A DNA stretch of 49,538 nucleotides from Candidatus Edwardsbacteria bacterium (GTDB taxonomy: Bacteria; Edwardsbacteria; AC1; EtOH8), in the NCBI GenBank assembly GCA_018821925.1, contig JAHJLF010000057.1, positions 1 through 49,538 of the forward strand, written 5' to 3'. Below are positions 31,384-39,566 of this stretch, in pieces. Both the position numbers and the translations under genes were made by a program. Position 1 is the stretch's first letter, and the number at the start of each line of letters is the position of its first letter. The notes below the pieces were generated by a model. The model made no database searches. It worked only from the letters and a program-made list of their open reading frames with translations, and was not told the DNA's origin.

Positions 31384-33534
31384 ATGGCCAACATATCTCC
31401 TATGCTGATGACCCGGCTGGTGGGCCAGCTGACCGGCTCCCTGCGCAATCTAAAGATGTATCCGGCCAGCCATCCCACCTCCCAAAAACTGTTCGAGGCC
31501 AGCCTTCAGTTGATCAAAGATGCGATGGGTCCTGATAGCTTTTTGAGCTTCAGTCTGGCCGGGAACATCCTGCTCCTGAACGATAATCCGGTGCCCGATT
31601 CCCGCAAGGAGGTGTTCGCCAATTTCATCTCCGAGTTGGGAAAACGCAGCGTGGGCCAGCTGACCTTTAAGCAGGGCATCGATCGCGACCAGCTGCAGGG
31701 ATTTTTTGAGACCATGGCCATGGATGTGGATCAGGTAAAAGCCAAGGGTGGGCTGGCGGCCGCGCTGGCCCTGCGGGGCATCTCCAACATAGTCGCTACC
31801 GGGATCTCCTACGGAGGAGGCTCGGGGTCCGGAGGCAGCTCAGGAGGCGGGGCCGCCCTGGAAAGCCTGCTGCCGGAGCAGATAATAGCCATGCTCAAAA
31901 GCGATCCCTCCATGGTGACAGAGATGCTTTTGAAGGGCGCCCTGGCCATGGCCGACACCCCGGAGGGCCAGGAGAAATTAGTAAGCGATCTGGACCGGCT
32001 GGCTATGATGGCCAAGATGCAGGGCGGCGGCGAATACGCCTCGATGATGGCCAATGTTATAGGGGGCTTAGATCAGCGCAGCAGTCAGATGGTAACCCAG
32101 GTAAAGCTGGACAACCCCGAATGGTCCGACGTGGTGCGGGAACTGCTGACCAAGTATTCCGACGAAGATCTGGCCAAACTGATCATCGACAAGACCGAGG
32201 TGCTGGCCCTGGAGGCCAAGAACGACCCGGTGGTGCTGGCCGAAAAACTGCGGGGGATGGTGGCTTCCATTCCGGCCGACAATTCCCGCAAGCAAACCTT
32301 GTATCCTCTGGTCCAGGCCAAGCTGCAATATTACGGATTGAGCGCCGAGGATTGCGCTTTCGTCTTCGGGCAGATATCCTCCACCCAGCCGGTATTGGAG
32401 AGATATCTGGCTGACCTGGCCTCCCGCCCGGCGGCGGAGATGGCCTCGGAGGACGAAGTGAAAACCCTGCGCTGGATACTAAGGCGCGACGAGAGTTGCC
32501 GGCCGGCCCTGGAGGGTTTTTTGAAACTGCTGGCCGAGGCCGATCCCGGCGTCAGGGAAAGCGCCCTGGCGAAAATGATGACACTGGAGAACGACCTGCT
32601 GGCCATCGAGCGCTTCGACCTGGTCGAGCTGGTGATAGACAACACCACCAGCAGGCTGCGCCAGGAGAGCGAACCCCGGATCTATCAGCAGGCCCTCGAG
32701 GTGATCCAGCTGATGGCCGACCAGATCAAGAACACAAAGCACCAGTCCCTGGTCTCCCGCATCAGCAAGGATATCTCGGACATTATGCTGCTGATGGCCG
32801 AAAAGCCGGTGGCCAGGGACATGATAAAGATCCTGGCCTTGATCGGCGACGAGGCGGCCATCCGTTCCCTGATACTGGGCCTTTTGAAGGACCCCATCCT
32901 GGAGGACGCCGCCAGCGTCCTGGCCGGCATCAAGGAAAAGGCCCTGCCCTATCTTATGGATACGGTCAAGGAGAGCGAGGACAGCAACATGCGGCTTAAA
33001 TGCATGTATGTGCTCAATAAAATAGGGCAGGGCGTGGAGCCCATCGCTATCAAGGCTTTGGGTGAGGATCGCTGGTTTGTGCGCCGCAACATGGCGGTGC
33101 TGCTGGCCCTGATGGGCACGGAGTCCTCCATTCCCCATCTGGGCGAGGCCCTCAACGACAAGGACGTCCGGGTACGGCTCGAGGTGCTGAAGGCCATCTA
33201 CAAGATCAGCGGCAAGGAGTCCGAGGCCTGGCTGATAAGGGCCATGGCCGACAAGGAGCCCGAAGTCAAAAAGCTGGCCATCGAGCATCTGGCCAAGGTT
33301 GGAGACGAGGCCTCGGTAGATGCCTTGACCGAGCTATATACCAAACGCGACCTGCTGAGCCGGGGGGAGACGCCGGAGATCAAAAAACAGATCCTCATCT
33401 CCCTGGGGCAGATAGAGCTGAAGAGCTCGGCCGGTTTCCTGATGAAGGTGGCCAAGGACCGGGACCCGGAACTGGCCCAGGCTGCCCAGACCGCCCTGGC
33501 GGCGCTTTTAAAGAAAATGAAACCACAACAGTAA
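31384..33534 (+). CDS. HEAT-repeat protein with N-terminal unknown domain
   Basis: This 716-residue protein has no signal peptide. Residues 1-140 form an alpha/beta domain of unknown type (LKMYPASHPTSQKL, then SFSLAGNILLLND). A glycine-serine linker lies at about 145-157, then a long helical region. The C-terminal third is a run of HEAT-type repeats, for example LGEALNDKDVRVRLEVLKAI and EPEVKKLAIEHLAKVGDEA. Such repeats form a curved scaffold for protein binding. The N-terminal part resembles proteins found with HD-GYP or DUF4388 signalling proteins, but I would not assign a function. It is followed by guaA after 16 bases. Confidence 0.78.
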   Translation: MANISPMLMTRLVGQLTGSLRNLKMYPASHPTSQKLFEASLQLIKDAMGPDSFLSFSLAGNILLLNDNPVPDSRKEVFANFISELGKRSVGQLTFKQGIDRDQLQGFFETMAMDVDQVKAKGGLAAALALRGISNIVATGISYGGGSGSGGSSGGGAALESLLPEQIIAMLKSDPSMVTEMLLKGALAMADTPEGQEKLVSDLDRLAMMAKMQGGGEYASMMANVIGGLDQRSSQMVTQVKLDNPEWSDVVRELLTKYSDEDLAKLIIDKTEVLALEAKNDPVVLAEKLRGMVASIPADNSRKQTLYPLVQAKLQYYGLSAEDCAFVFGQISSTQPVLERYLADLASRPAAEMASEDEVKTLRWILRRDESCRPALEGFLKLLAEADPGVRESALAKMMTLENDLLAIERFDLVELVIDNTTSRLRQESEPRIYQQALEVIQLMADQIKNTKHQSLVSRISKDISDIMLLMAEKPVARDMIKILALIGDEAAIRSLILGLLKDPILEDAASVLAGIKEKALPYLMDTVKESEDSNMRLKCMYVLNKIGQGVEPIAIKALGEDRWFVRRNMAVLLALMGTESSIPHLGEALNDKDVRVRLEVLKAIYKISGKESEAWLIRAMADKEPEVKKLAIEHLAKVGDEASVDALTELYTKRDLLSRGETPEIKKQILISLGQIELKSSAGFLMKVAKDRDPELAQAAQTALAALLKKMKPQQ

Positions 33535-33550
33535 ATTATCGGAGGGCCTT

Positions 33551-35095
33551 TTGGACAGGATAAACATCATCGATTTCGGCTCGCAGTATACCCAGCTGAT
33601 CGCCCGCAAGGTCAGGGAGCAGAAGGTCTATTGCCAGATCATCCCCTGCCATGCCGGGACCGGAAAAATCATGGAGGGGAATCCCAGCGGGTTGATCCTA
33701 TCCGGCGGGCCGTCCAGCCTGTTCGATAAGAACGCCCCCACCATCGACGCCGAAATATTCTCCGCCGGAATACCCATCCTGGGCATCTGCTACGGCATGC
33801 AGCTGACCGCCCTGCTGCTGGGGGGGAAGGTGCAGAGAAGCCGGGAGAGGGAATACGGCCACGCCATTCTAAAACTGGCCCGCAATGATTCGGCCGGCTG
33901 GTTGTTCTCCGGAATGCCGGACGCCACCCAGGTGTGGATGAGCCACGGGGACAGCGTGCTTAAAGCCCCGCCGGGCTTCGAGACCATCGCCTCCACCGAC
34001 AGCTGCCGGATAGCGGCCATGGCCGACAAGAAGCGGAGGATCTACGGGCTCCAGTTCCATCCCGAAGTGGCCCACACCCTGAACGGCCACAAGATGCTGT
34101 CCGGTTTCCTGTTCACGGTCTGCGGCTGCAAGGGCGACTGGACCATGGACTCCATCATCGAACAATCGGTCCAAAGCATCCAGGAGCAGGCCGGCAAGGC
34201 GAAAGTGGTGCTGGGCCTTTCCGGCGGGGTGGACTCCTCGGTGGCGGCGGTGCTGATCTCCCGGGCCCTGGGAAAACAGCTGCACTGCATCTTCGTGGAC
34301 AACGGTCTGCTGAGGATGAACGAGCGGCAGGAGGTGGAGAAGGTCTTTAAAAAACAGTTCCGGATTCCGCTGATAACGGTGGATGCATCCAAGATATTCT
34401 ACGCCAAATTGAAGAGGGTGCAGGATCCCGAGAGAAAACGCAAGATAATCGGAAAGGAATTCATAGAGGTTTTCGCCGGGGCGGCCCGGAAGATCGGAAA
34501 GGTGGAATATTTGGCCCAGGGCACCATCTATCCGGACGTGATCGAATCGGTCTCCTTCAAGGGGCCCTCGGCCACCATCAAGAGCCATCACAATGTGGGC
34601 GGGCTTCCCAAGAACATGCGCAACCTGAAGCTGATAGAACCCCTGCGGGAACTTTTCAAGGACGAGGTCAGGCAGGTGGGGCTGTCTCTGGGACTGCCCC
34701 GGGAGATGGTGATGCGCCACCCCTTCCCCGGGCCCGGCCTGGCGGTGCGGGTGCTGGGAGAGGTAACCAAGGAACGCTGCGACATCTTAAGGGCGGCCGA
34801 CCGCATCTTCATCGAGGAGATCAGGAATGCCGGGTGGTACGACCGCATCTCCCAGGCCCTGGCGGTGCTGCTTCCGGTCAGAGCGGTGGGGGTGATGGGC
34901 GACGAGCGGACCTATCAGAATGTGCTGGCCCTGAGGGCGGTCAACACCACCGATTTCATGACTGCCGAGTGGACCCGGCTGCCGGACGATCTGCTGGCCC
35001 GGGTCTCCAACCGGATCGTCAACGAGGTCAAGGATATCAACCGGGTGGTGTACGACATCTCCACCAAGCCGCCGGCCACCATCGAGTGGGAATAG
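33551..35095 (+). CDS. guaA: GMP synthase (glutamine-hydrolysing)
   Basis: This 514-residue enzyme converts XMP to GMP with ATP and glutamine. The glutamine amidotransferase domain has the catalytic cysteine C80 in LGICYGMQ and the histidine-glutamate pair in LQFHPEVAHT. The ATP-pyrophosphatase domain carries the P-loop LGLSGGVDSSV, and the dimerisation domain ends in the conserved KPPATIEWE. The start is a TTG with GGAGGG a few bases upstream, fixed by alignment to INIIDFGSQYTQLIARKVRE. Together with purH it covers two late purine steps in a short space. The length is normal. Confidence 0.96.
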   Translation: MDRINIIDFGSQYTQLIARKVREQKVYCQIIPCHAGTGKIMEGNPSGLILSGGPSSLFDKNAPTIDAEIFSAGIPILGICYGMQLTALLLGGKVQRSREREYGHAILKLARNDSAGWLFSGMPDATQVWMSHGDSVLKAPPGFETIASTDSCRIAAMADKKRRIYGLQFHPEVAHTLNGHKMLSGFLFTVCGCKGDWTMDSIIEQSVQSIQEQAGKAKVVLGLSGGVDSSVAAVLISRALGKQLHCIFVDNGLLRMNERQEVEKVFKKQFRIPLITVDASKIFYAKLKRVQDPERKRKIIGKEFIEVFAGAARKIGKVEYLAQGTIYPDVIESVSFKGPSATIKSHHNVGGLPKNMRNLKLIEPLRELFKDEVRQVGLSLGLPREMVMRHPFPGPGLAVRVLGEVTKERCDILRAADRIFIEEIRNAGWYDRISQALAVLLPVRAVGVMGDERTYQNVLALRAVNTTDFMTAEWTRLPDDLLARVSNRIVNEVKDINRVVYDISTKPPATIEWE

Positions 35096-35155
35096 TCCGG
35101 CAGATCATGGTGATGGGATAACAGATTTCAGGGGTAGGGACGGAGCCCTCCCTAG

Positions 35156-35170
35156 CTCCCCCAGCGGGAG
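35156..35170 (+). other. Small GC hairpin after guaA
   Basis: CTCCC and GGGAG enclose a CCAGC loop, inside a wider C-rich and G-rich stretch (35146-35174). It has no T tract and is a weak terminator at best; it may be a degenerate intergenic repeat. Confidence 0.35.
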
Positions 35171-35211
35171 AGGGAAATCGTTTATAACGCAAATTAAAAA
35201 CCGGGATTATT

Positions 35212-35901
35212 ATGTCAGAAGATTACATCGATCTGGGTAACAAGCTGGAGAAGCACGGCCATCTGGACCAGGCGCTGAACGCCTTCGAGAACGCCCTGCA
35301 GGCCGAGCCGGACAACGCCGACGCCTGGTTCAGCAAGGGCCGCATCCTCAGCCGGATGGAGAGCTTCGACGAGGCCATCAAAGCCTACGACCAGGCCATC
35401 GCCCTAAGGCCCGATTTTGCCAAGGCCTGGTGCAACAAGGGCATCGTGCTGGGGGTGCTGGATAGCGATCAGGAGGCGGAGGCAGCCCTGGACAAGGCCA
35501 TCAGCCTGGACCCCAAGATGATCGCCGCCTGGTACAACAAGGGCCTGGCGGTGCGCGACCTGGGGCGCTATGATGAAGCCATCAAAATATTCGATCAGGC
35601 CATCAAGCTGGACGCCGAGTTCAACGATGCCTGGTACAGCAAGGGCGTCACTTTGCGCCATATGAAGAAATACGACGAGGCGGTGACCGCCCTGAACAAA
35701 TCCCTGGAGATATACTCCGATGACGCCGACGCCTGGTACGAGCTGGCCCGGGTCCAGCTGTTCAAGGGTGACCTCAATGCTTCGTTGCAGAGCCTGGCCA
35801 AGGCCATCGAGAACGACGATGACTACAAGGAGAATGTGACCCAGGACGAGGATTTCAAATCATTGTGGGAAACCCCAGAGCTGAAGAAGATGCTGGTTTA
35901 G
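35212..35901 (+). CDS. Cytoplasmic TPR-repeat protein
   Basis: This 229-residue protein is made almost wholly of tetratricopeptide repeats of 34 residues. Five to six copies follow one another, with units such as DNADAWFSKGRILSRMESFD and AWYNKGLAVRDLGRYDEAIK. There is no signal peptide or membrane segment, so it acts in the cytoplasm as a binding scaffold. The W-(F/Y)-x-K-G spacing and regular repeats match the TPR consensus very closely, which suggests recent repeat expansion. It is a single gene between guaA and the butyrate kinase block, with a REP-like palindrome after its stop. Confidence 0.88.
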   Translation: MSEDYIDLGNKLEKHGHLDQALNAFENALQAEPDNADAWFSKGRILSRMESFDEAIKAYDQAIALRPDFAKAWCNKGIVLGVLDSDQEAEAALDKAISLDPKMIAAWYNKGLAVRDLGRYDEAIKIFDQAIKLDAEFNDAWYSKGVTLRHMKKYDEAVTALNKSLEIYSDDADAWYELARVQLFKGDLNASLQSLAKAIENDDDYKENVTQDEDFKSLWETPELKKMLV

Positions 35902-35917
35902 AGCGCCGTACTGGGTC

Positions 35918-35946
35918 TGGATTCCCATTTGCATGGGAATGACAAA
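35918..35946 (+). repeat. REP-like palindrome, single copy
   Basis: GGATTCCCAT (35919-35928) and ATGGGAATGAC form an imperfect palindrome with a TTTGC centre. The ends GGATTCC...GGAATGAC match those of the repeats flanking the GIY-YIG gene at 39567. Confidence 0.7.
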
Positions 35947-35996
35947 GCCTGTCATTTAAAGCTGAAAATATACGGTCATTGTTAAGGAGAAAATTT

Positions 35997-37304
35997 ATGG
36001 CCAAGAAAAAGCCGGTCAAGAAAAGACCGATCAAAAAGACCATAGCCAAAAGGAAAAAGGCCGTCATCAAACCGGCCAAGGCCAAGAAACTCCCTGCCAA
36101 AAAGAAAGCCGTCAAGAAACAGCTTAGAGCCAAGGCGGCTCCGCGGAAAAAAACAGGGAAGAAGACAACCATCGCCAAGAAGGCAATAAAAAAATCACCG
36201 GCGGTAAAAAAGGCCCCAAAGTCAGATAAGGCCATCAAAGATTTTCTGATACTGGTGCTCAACCCAGGCTCCACCTCCACCAAGGTGGCGGTCTATCAAG
36301 GTTCAAAACGATTGGTGGCGGAATCCATCGGGCACGATAAATCCCAGGTCGAAAAATACCCCCGTATCGTGGACCAATACCCCATGCGCAAAGCTGTGAT
36401 CCTTGATTTTCTGACCAGAAATAAAATAGCGCTCAAATCGCTTTCGGCGGTAGTGGACCGGGGCGGGGTGTTAAAACCCATATCCTCCGGCACCTATCAT
36501 ATCAACCAGACCATTCTGGACGACCTGAAAGAAGCCAAGCGCGGCGAGCATATCTCCAATGTGGGAGCTTTCATCGCCAAGGAGATCGCCGATGCCGCCG
36601 GCTGTCCGGCTTTTATTGTGGACGCCGTTTCGGTGGACGAATTCTCTCCGCTGGCCCGTATCTCCGGACTGGCCGAGATCGAACGCAAATCATTATTGCA
36701 TGCTTTGAACATGCGGATGGCCGCCCTGCAGGCCTGCCAGGATCTCAATAAAAAATTGCCCGAGGTCAATCTGATCGTGGCCCATCTGGGGGGAGGCATT
36801 TCCATCTCGCCGGTGGATCATGGGAAATTCATAGATGTAAATAATGCCAACGAAGGCGGGCCGTTCTCTCCGGAACGGGCTGGCGGGGTGCCCACCGGGG
36901 CCTTGGTCAAAATGTGTTTCTCCGGCAAATATACCGTTGACGAGATCAAGAAAAAACTTACCCGCAGTGGGGGCCTGTCGGCCTACTTGGGAACCAATAT
37001 GGCCAATGTGGTCAAGGACCGGGTGCTGGCCGGGGACAAGCAGGCCGAGGAGGTTTTTAAGGCCATGGCCTACCAGATCGCCAAGGAGATCGGGGCCTGC
37101 GCCGTGGTGCTTAAAGGCAAGGTGGATGCCATCGTGGTCACCGGCGGGGTGGCCTTCAATAAGATATTCACCGACTGGATAAAGGAACGGGTATCTTTCA
37201 TCAGCCCCAAGGTTCTGATCTACCCCGGCGAGGACGAAATGCCGGCCCTGGCGGCCGGGGCGTTAAGGGTTCTAAAGAGAGAGGAAAAAGCCAGGGAATA
37301 TTAA
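35997..37304 (+). CDS. buk: Butyrate kinase with lysine-rich N-terminal tail
   Basis: This 435-residue protein has two parts. Residues 1-82 are a lysine-, alanine- and proline-rich tail (32 lysines in the first 80 residues, with repeated KKAxKK patterns) like histone H1 or AlgP tails. From residue 83 it is an acetokinase-family butyrate kinase, with ILVLNPGSTSTKVAVY, VVDRGGVLKPISSGTYHIN, VAHLGGGISISPVDHGK, the SPERAGGVPTGALVKMCFSGKY stretch and YPGEDEMPALA. The kinase makes ATP and butyrate or branched-chain acids from acyl phosphate. ATG 35997 is set by AAGGAG seven bases before it, and no other start codon lies between tail and kinase, so the fusion is real in this sequence. All catalytic motifs are present. 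Confidence 0.9.
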   Translation: MAKKKPVKKRPIKKTIAKRKKAVIKPAKAKKLPAKKKAVKKQLRAKAAPRKKTGKKTTIAKKAIKKSPAVKKAPKSDKAIKDFLILVLNPGSTSTKVAVYQGSKRLVAESIGHDKSQVEKYPRIVDQYPMRKAVILDFLTRNKIALKSLSAVVDRGGVLKPISSGTYHINQTILDDLKEAKRGEHISNVGAFIAKEIADAAGCPAFIVDAVSVDEFSPLARISGLAEIERKSLLHALNMRMAALQACQDLNKKLPEVNLIVAHLGGGISISPVDHGKFIDVNNANEGGPFSPERAGGVPTGALVKMCFSGKYTVDEIKKKLTRSGGLSAYLGTNMANVVKDRVLAGDKQAEEVFKAMAYQIAKEIGACAVVLKGKVDAIVVTGGVAFNKIFTDWIKERVSFISPKVLIYPGEDEMPALAAGALRVLKREEKAREY

Positions 37305-37310
37305 ACCACC

Positions 37311-37332
37311 TCCCTCCTTGAACAAGAAGGGG
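37311..37332 (+). other. Imperfect hairpin after buk
   Basis: TCCCTCCTT (37311-37319) pairs with AAGAAGGGG around a GAAC loop with one mismatch. The following bases are purine-rich rather than a T tract, so termination is uncertain. Confidence 0.35.
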
Positions 37333-37413
37333 AACGAGGGGAAGTAAAATAACATAGGATTCATAAATCGCAACAGTAGGCTCAATAAATTAACTTCAAA
37401 GGGGAATAGCGGA

Positions 37414-37782
37414 ATGGCGCACGATGTAAAACACGACCCGAAAAGGAACCTGGTGGTTATCACACATTCCGATCATGTGGACAAGGATGACCTGTGGAAC
37501 GCCCGTCTGGCAGCCCTGAAGATAATACAGGATAACGAATCGCCCAGGATACTGGTGGATATGAGGGACATCAACCTGACAACCACCACTTTGGAGAGGT
37601 TCGAATTCGCCCAATCGCACAACAAACATTTCTCCAACCGCACCAAGATAGCCACCCTGATAACCAAGGACGATCCCAGGAAGGAGGATCACCAGTTCGT
37701 GGAGACGGTCAGCCTGAACCGGGGATTTCTGTTGAGGGTTTTTGAGGACGAGGGCGAAGCGGAGAAATGGCTGCTGGGATAG
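37414..37782 (+). CDS. Small STAS/SpoIIAA-like protein of unknown function
   Basis: This 122-residue protein has alternating strands and helices: NLVVITHSDHVDKDDLW, SPRILVDMRDINLTTTT, TKIATLITKDDP and a final FLLRVFEDEGEAEKWLLG. The pattern, ending in a helix that contains EKWL, resembles SpoIIAA-like or STAS-like domains that bind nucleotides or partner proteins. I see no catalytic motif. It has its own ATG with a GGGG-rich region upstream. Its place between two butyrate kinase genes offers no functional hint. The assignment is by overall pattern only. Confidence 0.55.
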   Translation: MAHDVKHDPKRNLVVITHSDHVDKDDLWNARLAALKIIQDNESPRILVDMRDINLTTTTLERFEFAQSHNKHFSNRTKIATLITKDDPRKEDHQFVETVSLNRGFLLRVFEDEGEAEKWLLG

Positions 37783-37830
37783 TTGCTAAAAAACAAAAAT
37801 AAAATATAAAATATTCCAGAGGAACCGTCA

Positions 37831-37877
37831 TTGTCCTTTAAAGTTCTGGCCATCAATCCCGGCTCGACCTCGACCAA
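37831..37877 (+). pseudogene. 5' fragment of a butyrate kinase gene
   Basis: A TTG with an AGAGGAA ribosome binding site starts SFKVLAINPGSTSTN, the opening of a butyrate kinase; the frame then runs into unrelated AT-rich sequence and stops at 37894. The 47 bases differ from the start of buk at 38357 at four positions by my count. This is the remnant of a gene cut off where the hicBA segment begins. Confidence 0.85.
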
Positions 37878-37885
37878 TAAAAATC
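37876..37885 (+). repeat. Direct repeat, left copy (AATAAAAATC)
   Basis: AATAAAAATC lies exactly at the junction between the buk fragment and the hicBA segment. The same ten bases recur at 38333-38342. Confidence 0.6.
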
Positions 37886-37897
37886 AAGGATATTAAC

Positions 37898-38134
37898 ATG
37901 AAATTAAAAATCATCATCACATACGAAGACGGCTGGTACATCTCCAGTTGTCCCAACCTTCCAGGCTGTCATTCACAGGGGCGAACGACAAAAGAAGCCT
38001 TTGCGAACATTGAGGATGCCATAAAGGGATACATTGCAAGTTATGTCAAACACAAAGAGCCCTTGCCGGTGCAGCCCTTTATCGAAAAGCAGATTGAGGT
38101 TAAATATGACAGTATTTCCGCTAGTATCCGGTAG
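37898..38134 (+). CDS. hicB: HicB-family antitoxin
   Basis: This 78-residue protein is a HicB-type antitoxin with a degenerate RNase H-like fold: KLKIIITYEDGWYISSCPNLPGCHSQGRTTKEAFANIEDAI matches the family's EDGGYVASVPELPGCHSQG pattern. The C-terminal DNA-binding part is short or missing, as in many HicB proteins that only block the toxin. It comes before hicA and overlaps it by 29 bases, an antitoxin-first order found in many type II systems. The pair sits between a buk fragment and the buk gene at 38357. Confidence 0.9.
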   Translation: MKLKIIITYEDGWYISSCPNLPGCHSQGRTTKEAFANIEDAIKGYIASYVKHKEPLPVQPFIEKQIEVKYDSISASIR

Positions 38135-38330
38135 AAAACTGGTCAAAGCTCTGCGCAGAATAGGATATAATATTGACCACCAATCCGGCAGTCATATTAT
38201 TCTTCGGCATATAGATCCGCCTCATCGCCGCCTAACGATTCCAAATCATAATGAAATCGCCAAAGGGACGATGAAAAGCATTCTTCGTGATGCCGGTATA
38301 AGCATTGAAGAAATCAAAAAACTTCTATAG
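38106..38330 (+). CDS. hicA: HicA-family mRNA interferase toxin
   Basis: HicA is a small dsRNA-binding-fold ribonuclease that cuts mRNA when not held by HicB. The 74-residue frame from ATG 38106 reads SGRKLVKALRRIGY, then QSGSHIILRH with the catalytic histidine H30 in the GSH motif, then LTIPNHNEIAKGTMKSILRDAGI, a near-complete match to the YcfA/HicA family. The start lies inside hicB, so translation is coupled. A longer frame from 38034 has no family match in its extra residues. The gene ends 26 bases before the start of buk at 38357. Confidence 0.92.
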   Translation: MTVFPLVSGRKLVKALRRIGYNIDHQSGSHIILRHIDPPHRRLTIPNHNEIAKGTMKSILRDAGISIEEIKKLL

Positions 38331-38332
38331 TA

Positions 38333-38342
38333 AATAAAAATC
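38333..38342 (+). repeat. Direct repeat, right copy (AATAAAAATC)
   Basis: This is the second copy of the ten-base repeat, directly before the TGGAGGA ribosome binding site of buk at 38357. The two copies bracket hicBA exactly. Confidence 0.6.
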
Positions 38343-38356
38343 TGGAGGATCCACCT

Positions 38357-39352
38357 GTGCCCTTTAAAGTTCTGGCCATCAACCCCGGATCGACCTCGAC
38401 CAAGATAGCGGTCTTTGAGGACGATAAGCCGACATTCAAGCAGACCCTGAGCCATTCGGCCGAGGAGCTGGCCCCCTTCAAGCGCATCACCGACCAGTTC
38501 GATTTCCGCAAGAAGGCCATCGAGGATGTGCTGAATAAGGCTGGCATCAATGTCAAAGAACTCAATGCTGTCATCGGGCGGGGCGGGCTGTTCAAGCCCA
38601 TCCCCTCGGGCACCTATGCCGTCAGCCAGGCTATGAAGGATTACGTCCTGGCCGGGACCGGCGGCGACCATGCCTCCAACCTGGGCTGCCTGATCGCCGA
38701 CGACATCGCCCGCGACGTCGGGGTCAAGGCCTACATCGTGGACCCGGTGGTGGTGGACGAAATGGGGTCCCTGGCCCGCTATTCCGGCCTGCCGGAGCTG
38801 CCCCGGGTCAGCATCTTCCACGCCCTCAACCAGAAGGCGGTGGCCCATCGGGCGGCCAGGGAGATGGGAAAAAAGTACGCAGAGCTTAATTTGATTATGG
38901 TGCACCTGGGCGGTGGCATCTCCATTGGCATCCATGAAAAAGGCAAGGTGGTGGACGTCAACAACGCCCTGAACGGCGACGGGCCGTTCGCCCCGGAGCG
39001 TTCCGGAGGTTTGCCCACCGGCGACCTGGTGAAGATGTGCTTCTCCGGCAAATACACCCAGGCCGAAATGATGAAAAAACTGGCCGGCAAAGGGGGCTGT
39101 GTTTCACATCTGGGCACCAACGACGGAAGGGAAATGGAGAAGAGAGTCAAGGAAGGCGATGCCAAGACCACGTTGATCATCCAGGCCATGGCCTACCAGG
39201 TTTCCAAGTGCATCGGAGAGATGGCCACGGTGGTGAACGGCAAGGTGGACGCGATTGTTCTGACCGGCAGTTTCGCCTACTTCCCGGAATTCATAGATTG
39301 GATCAAGGAACGGGTGGGCTGGATCGCGAAGGTGCTGGTATACCCCGGCTAG
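38357..39352 (+). CDS. buk: Butyrate kinase, ended early by an amber codon
   Basis: This second butyrate kinase starts at GTG 38357, seven bases after TGGAGGA, and lacks a lysine-rich tail. Motifs are LAINPGSTSTKIAVFE, AVIGRGGLFKPIPSGTYAVS, MVHLGGGISIGIHEKGK and APERSGGLPTGDLVKMCFSGKY. Translation stops at TAG 39350-39352, codon 332, right after VLVYPG. The same frame continues with DEMTALAEAGMRILKGEEQ to TGA at 39425-39427, which matches the YPGEDEMPALAAGALRVLK end of the other kinase. The stop thus replaces a conserved glutamate codon, a single G-to-T change. The protein loses about 24 residues and may be inactive; sequencing error or strain variation is possible. Confidence 0.85.
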   Translation: MPFKVLAINPGSTSTKIAVFEDDKPTFKQTLSHSAEELAPFKRITDQFDFRKKAIEDVLNKAGINVKELNAVIGRGGLFKPIPSGTYAVSQAMKDYVLAGTGGDHASNLGCLIADDIARDVGVKAYIVDPVVVDEMGSLARYSGLPELPRVSIFHALNQKAVAHRAAREMGKKYAELNLIMVHLGGGISIGIHEKGKVVDVNNALNGDGPFAPERSGGLPTGDLVKMCFSGKYTQAEMMKKLAGKGGCVSHLGTNDGREMEKRVKEGDAKTTLIIQAMAYQVSKCIGEMATVVNGKVDAIVLTGSFAYFPEFIDWIKERVGWIAKVLVYPG

Positions 39353-39437
39353 GACGAGATGACGGCCCTGGCCGAGGCCGGGATGAGGATACTGAAGGGC
39401 GAGGAGCAGGCCAGAGAATACGCCTGACATTCCGAAT

Positions 39438-39464
39438 GTCATTCCTGCGAAGGCAGGAATCCAG
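39438..39464 (+). repeat. REP-like palindrome, left outer copy
   Basis: ATTCCTGC (39441-39448) pairs with GCAGGAAT (39453-39460) around GAAG, flanked by GTC and CCAG. It is the reverse complement, with small changes, of the copy at 39859. Confidence 0.8.
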
Positions 39465-39511
39465 AAGAGAACTAGACATTAACTCATGCGTAAATGATAA
39501 AAAATAAACGT

Positions 39512-39559
39512 GTCATTCCTGCCCCGCATCAAGTGCGGGATAAACTCCGGCAGGAATCC
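39512..39559 (+). repeat. REP-like compound palindrome, left inner copy
   Basis: ATTCCTGCC (39515-39523) pairs with GGCAGGAAT (39549-39557), and inside is a second hairpin, CCGCA (39524-39528) with TGCGG (39534-39538), so the unit can form a branched structure. Its reverse complement resembles the copy at 39912, including GGAGTTTA in the arm. Confidence 0.8.
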
Positions 39560-39566
39560 ATAAAAA

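Noticed and set aside
35146-35174. Terminator after guaA
   Set aside because: The hairpin is short and lacks a T tract, so I list it only as a structure.
25329-39352. Reassignment of UAG to an amino acid in this genome
   Set aside because: Many intact genes end at TAG exactly where their families end (for example smpB, purH, guaA, apgM, the PHP gene and the DUF2007 gene), so TAG is a regular stop here. Partial suppression remains possible but is not supported.
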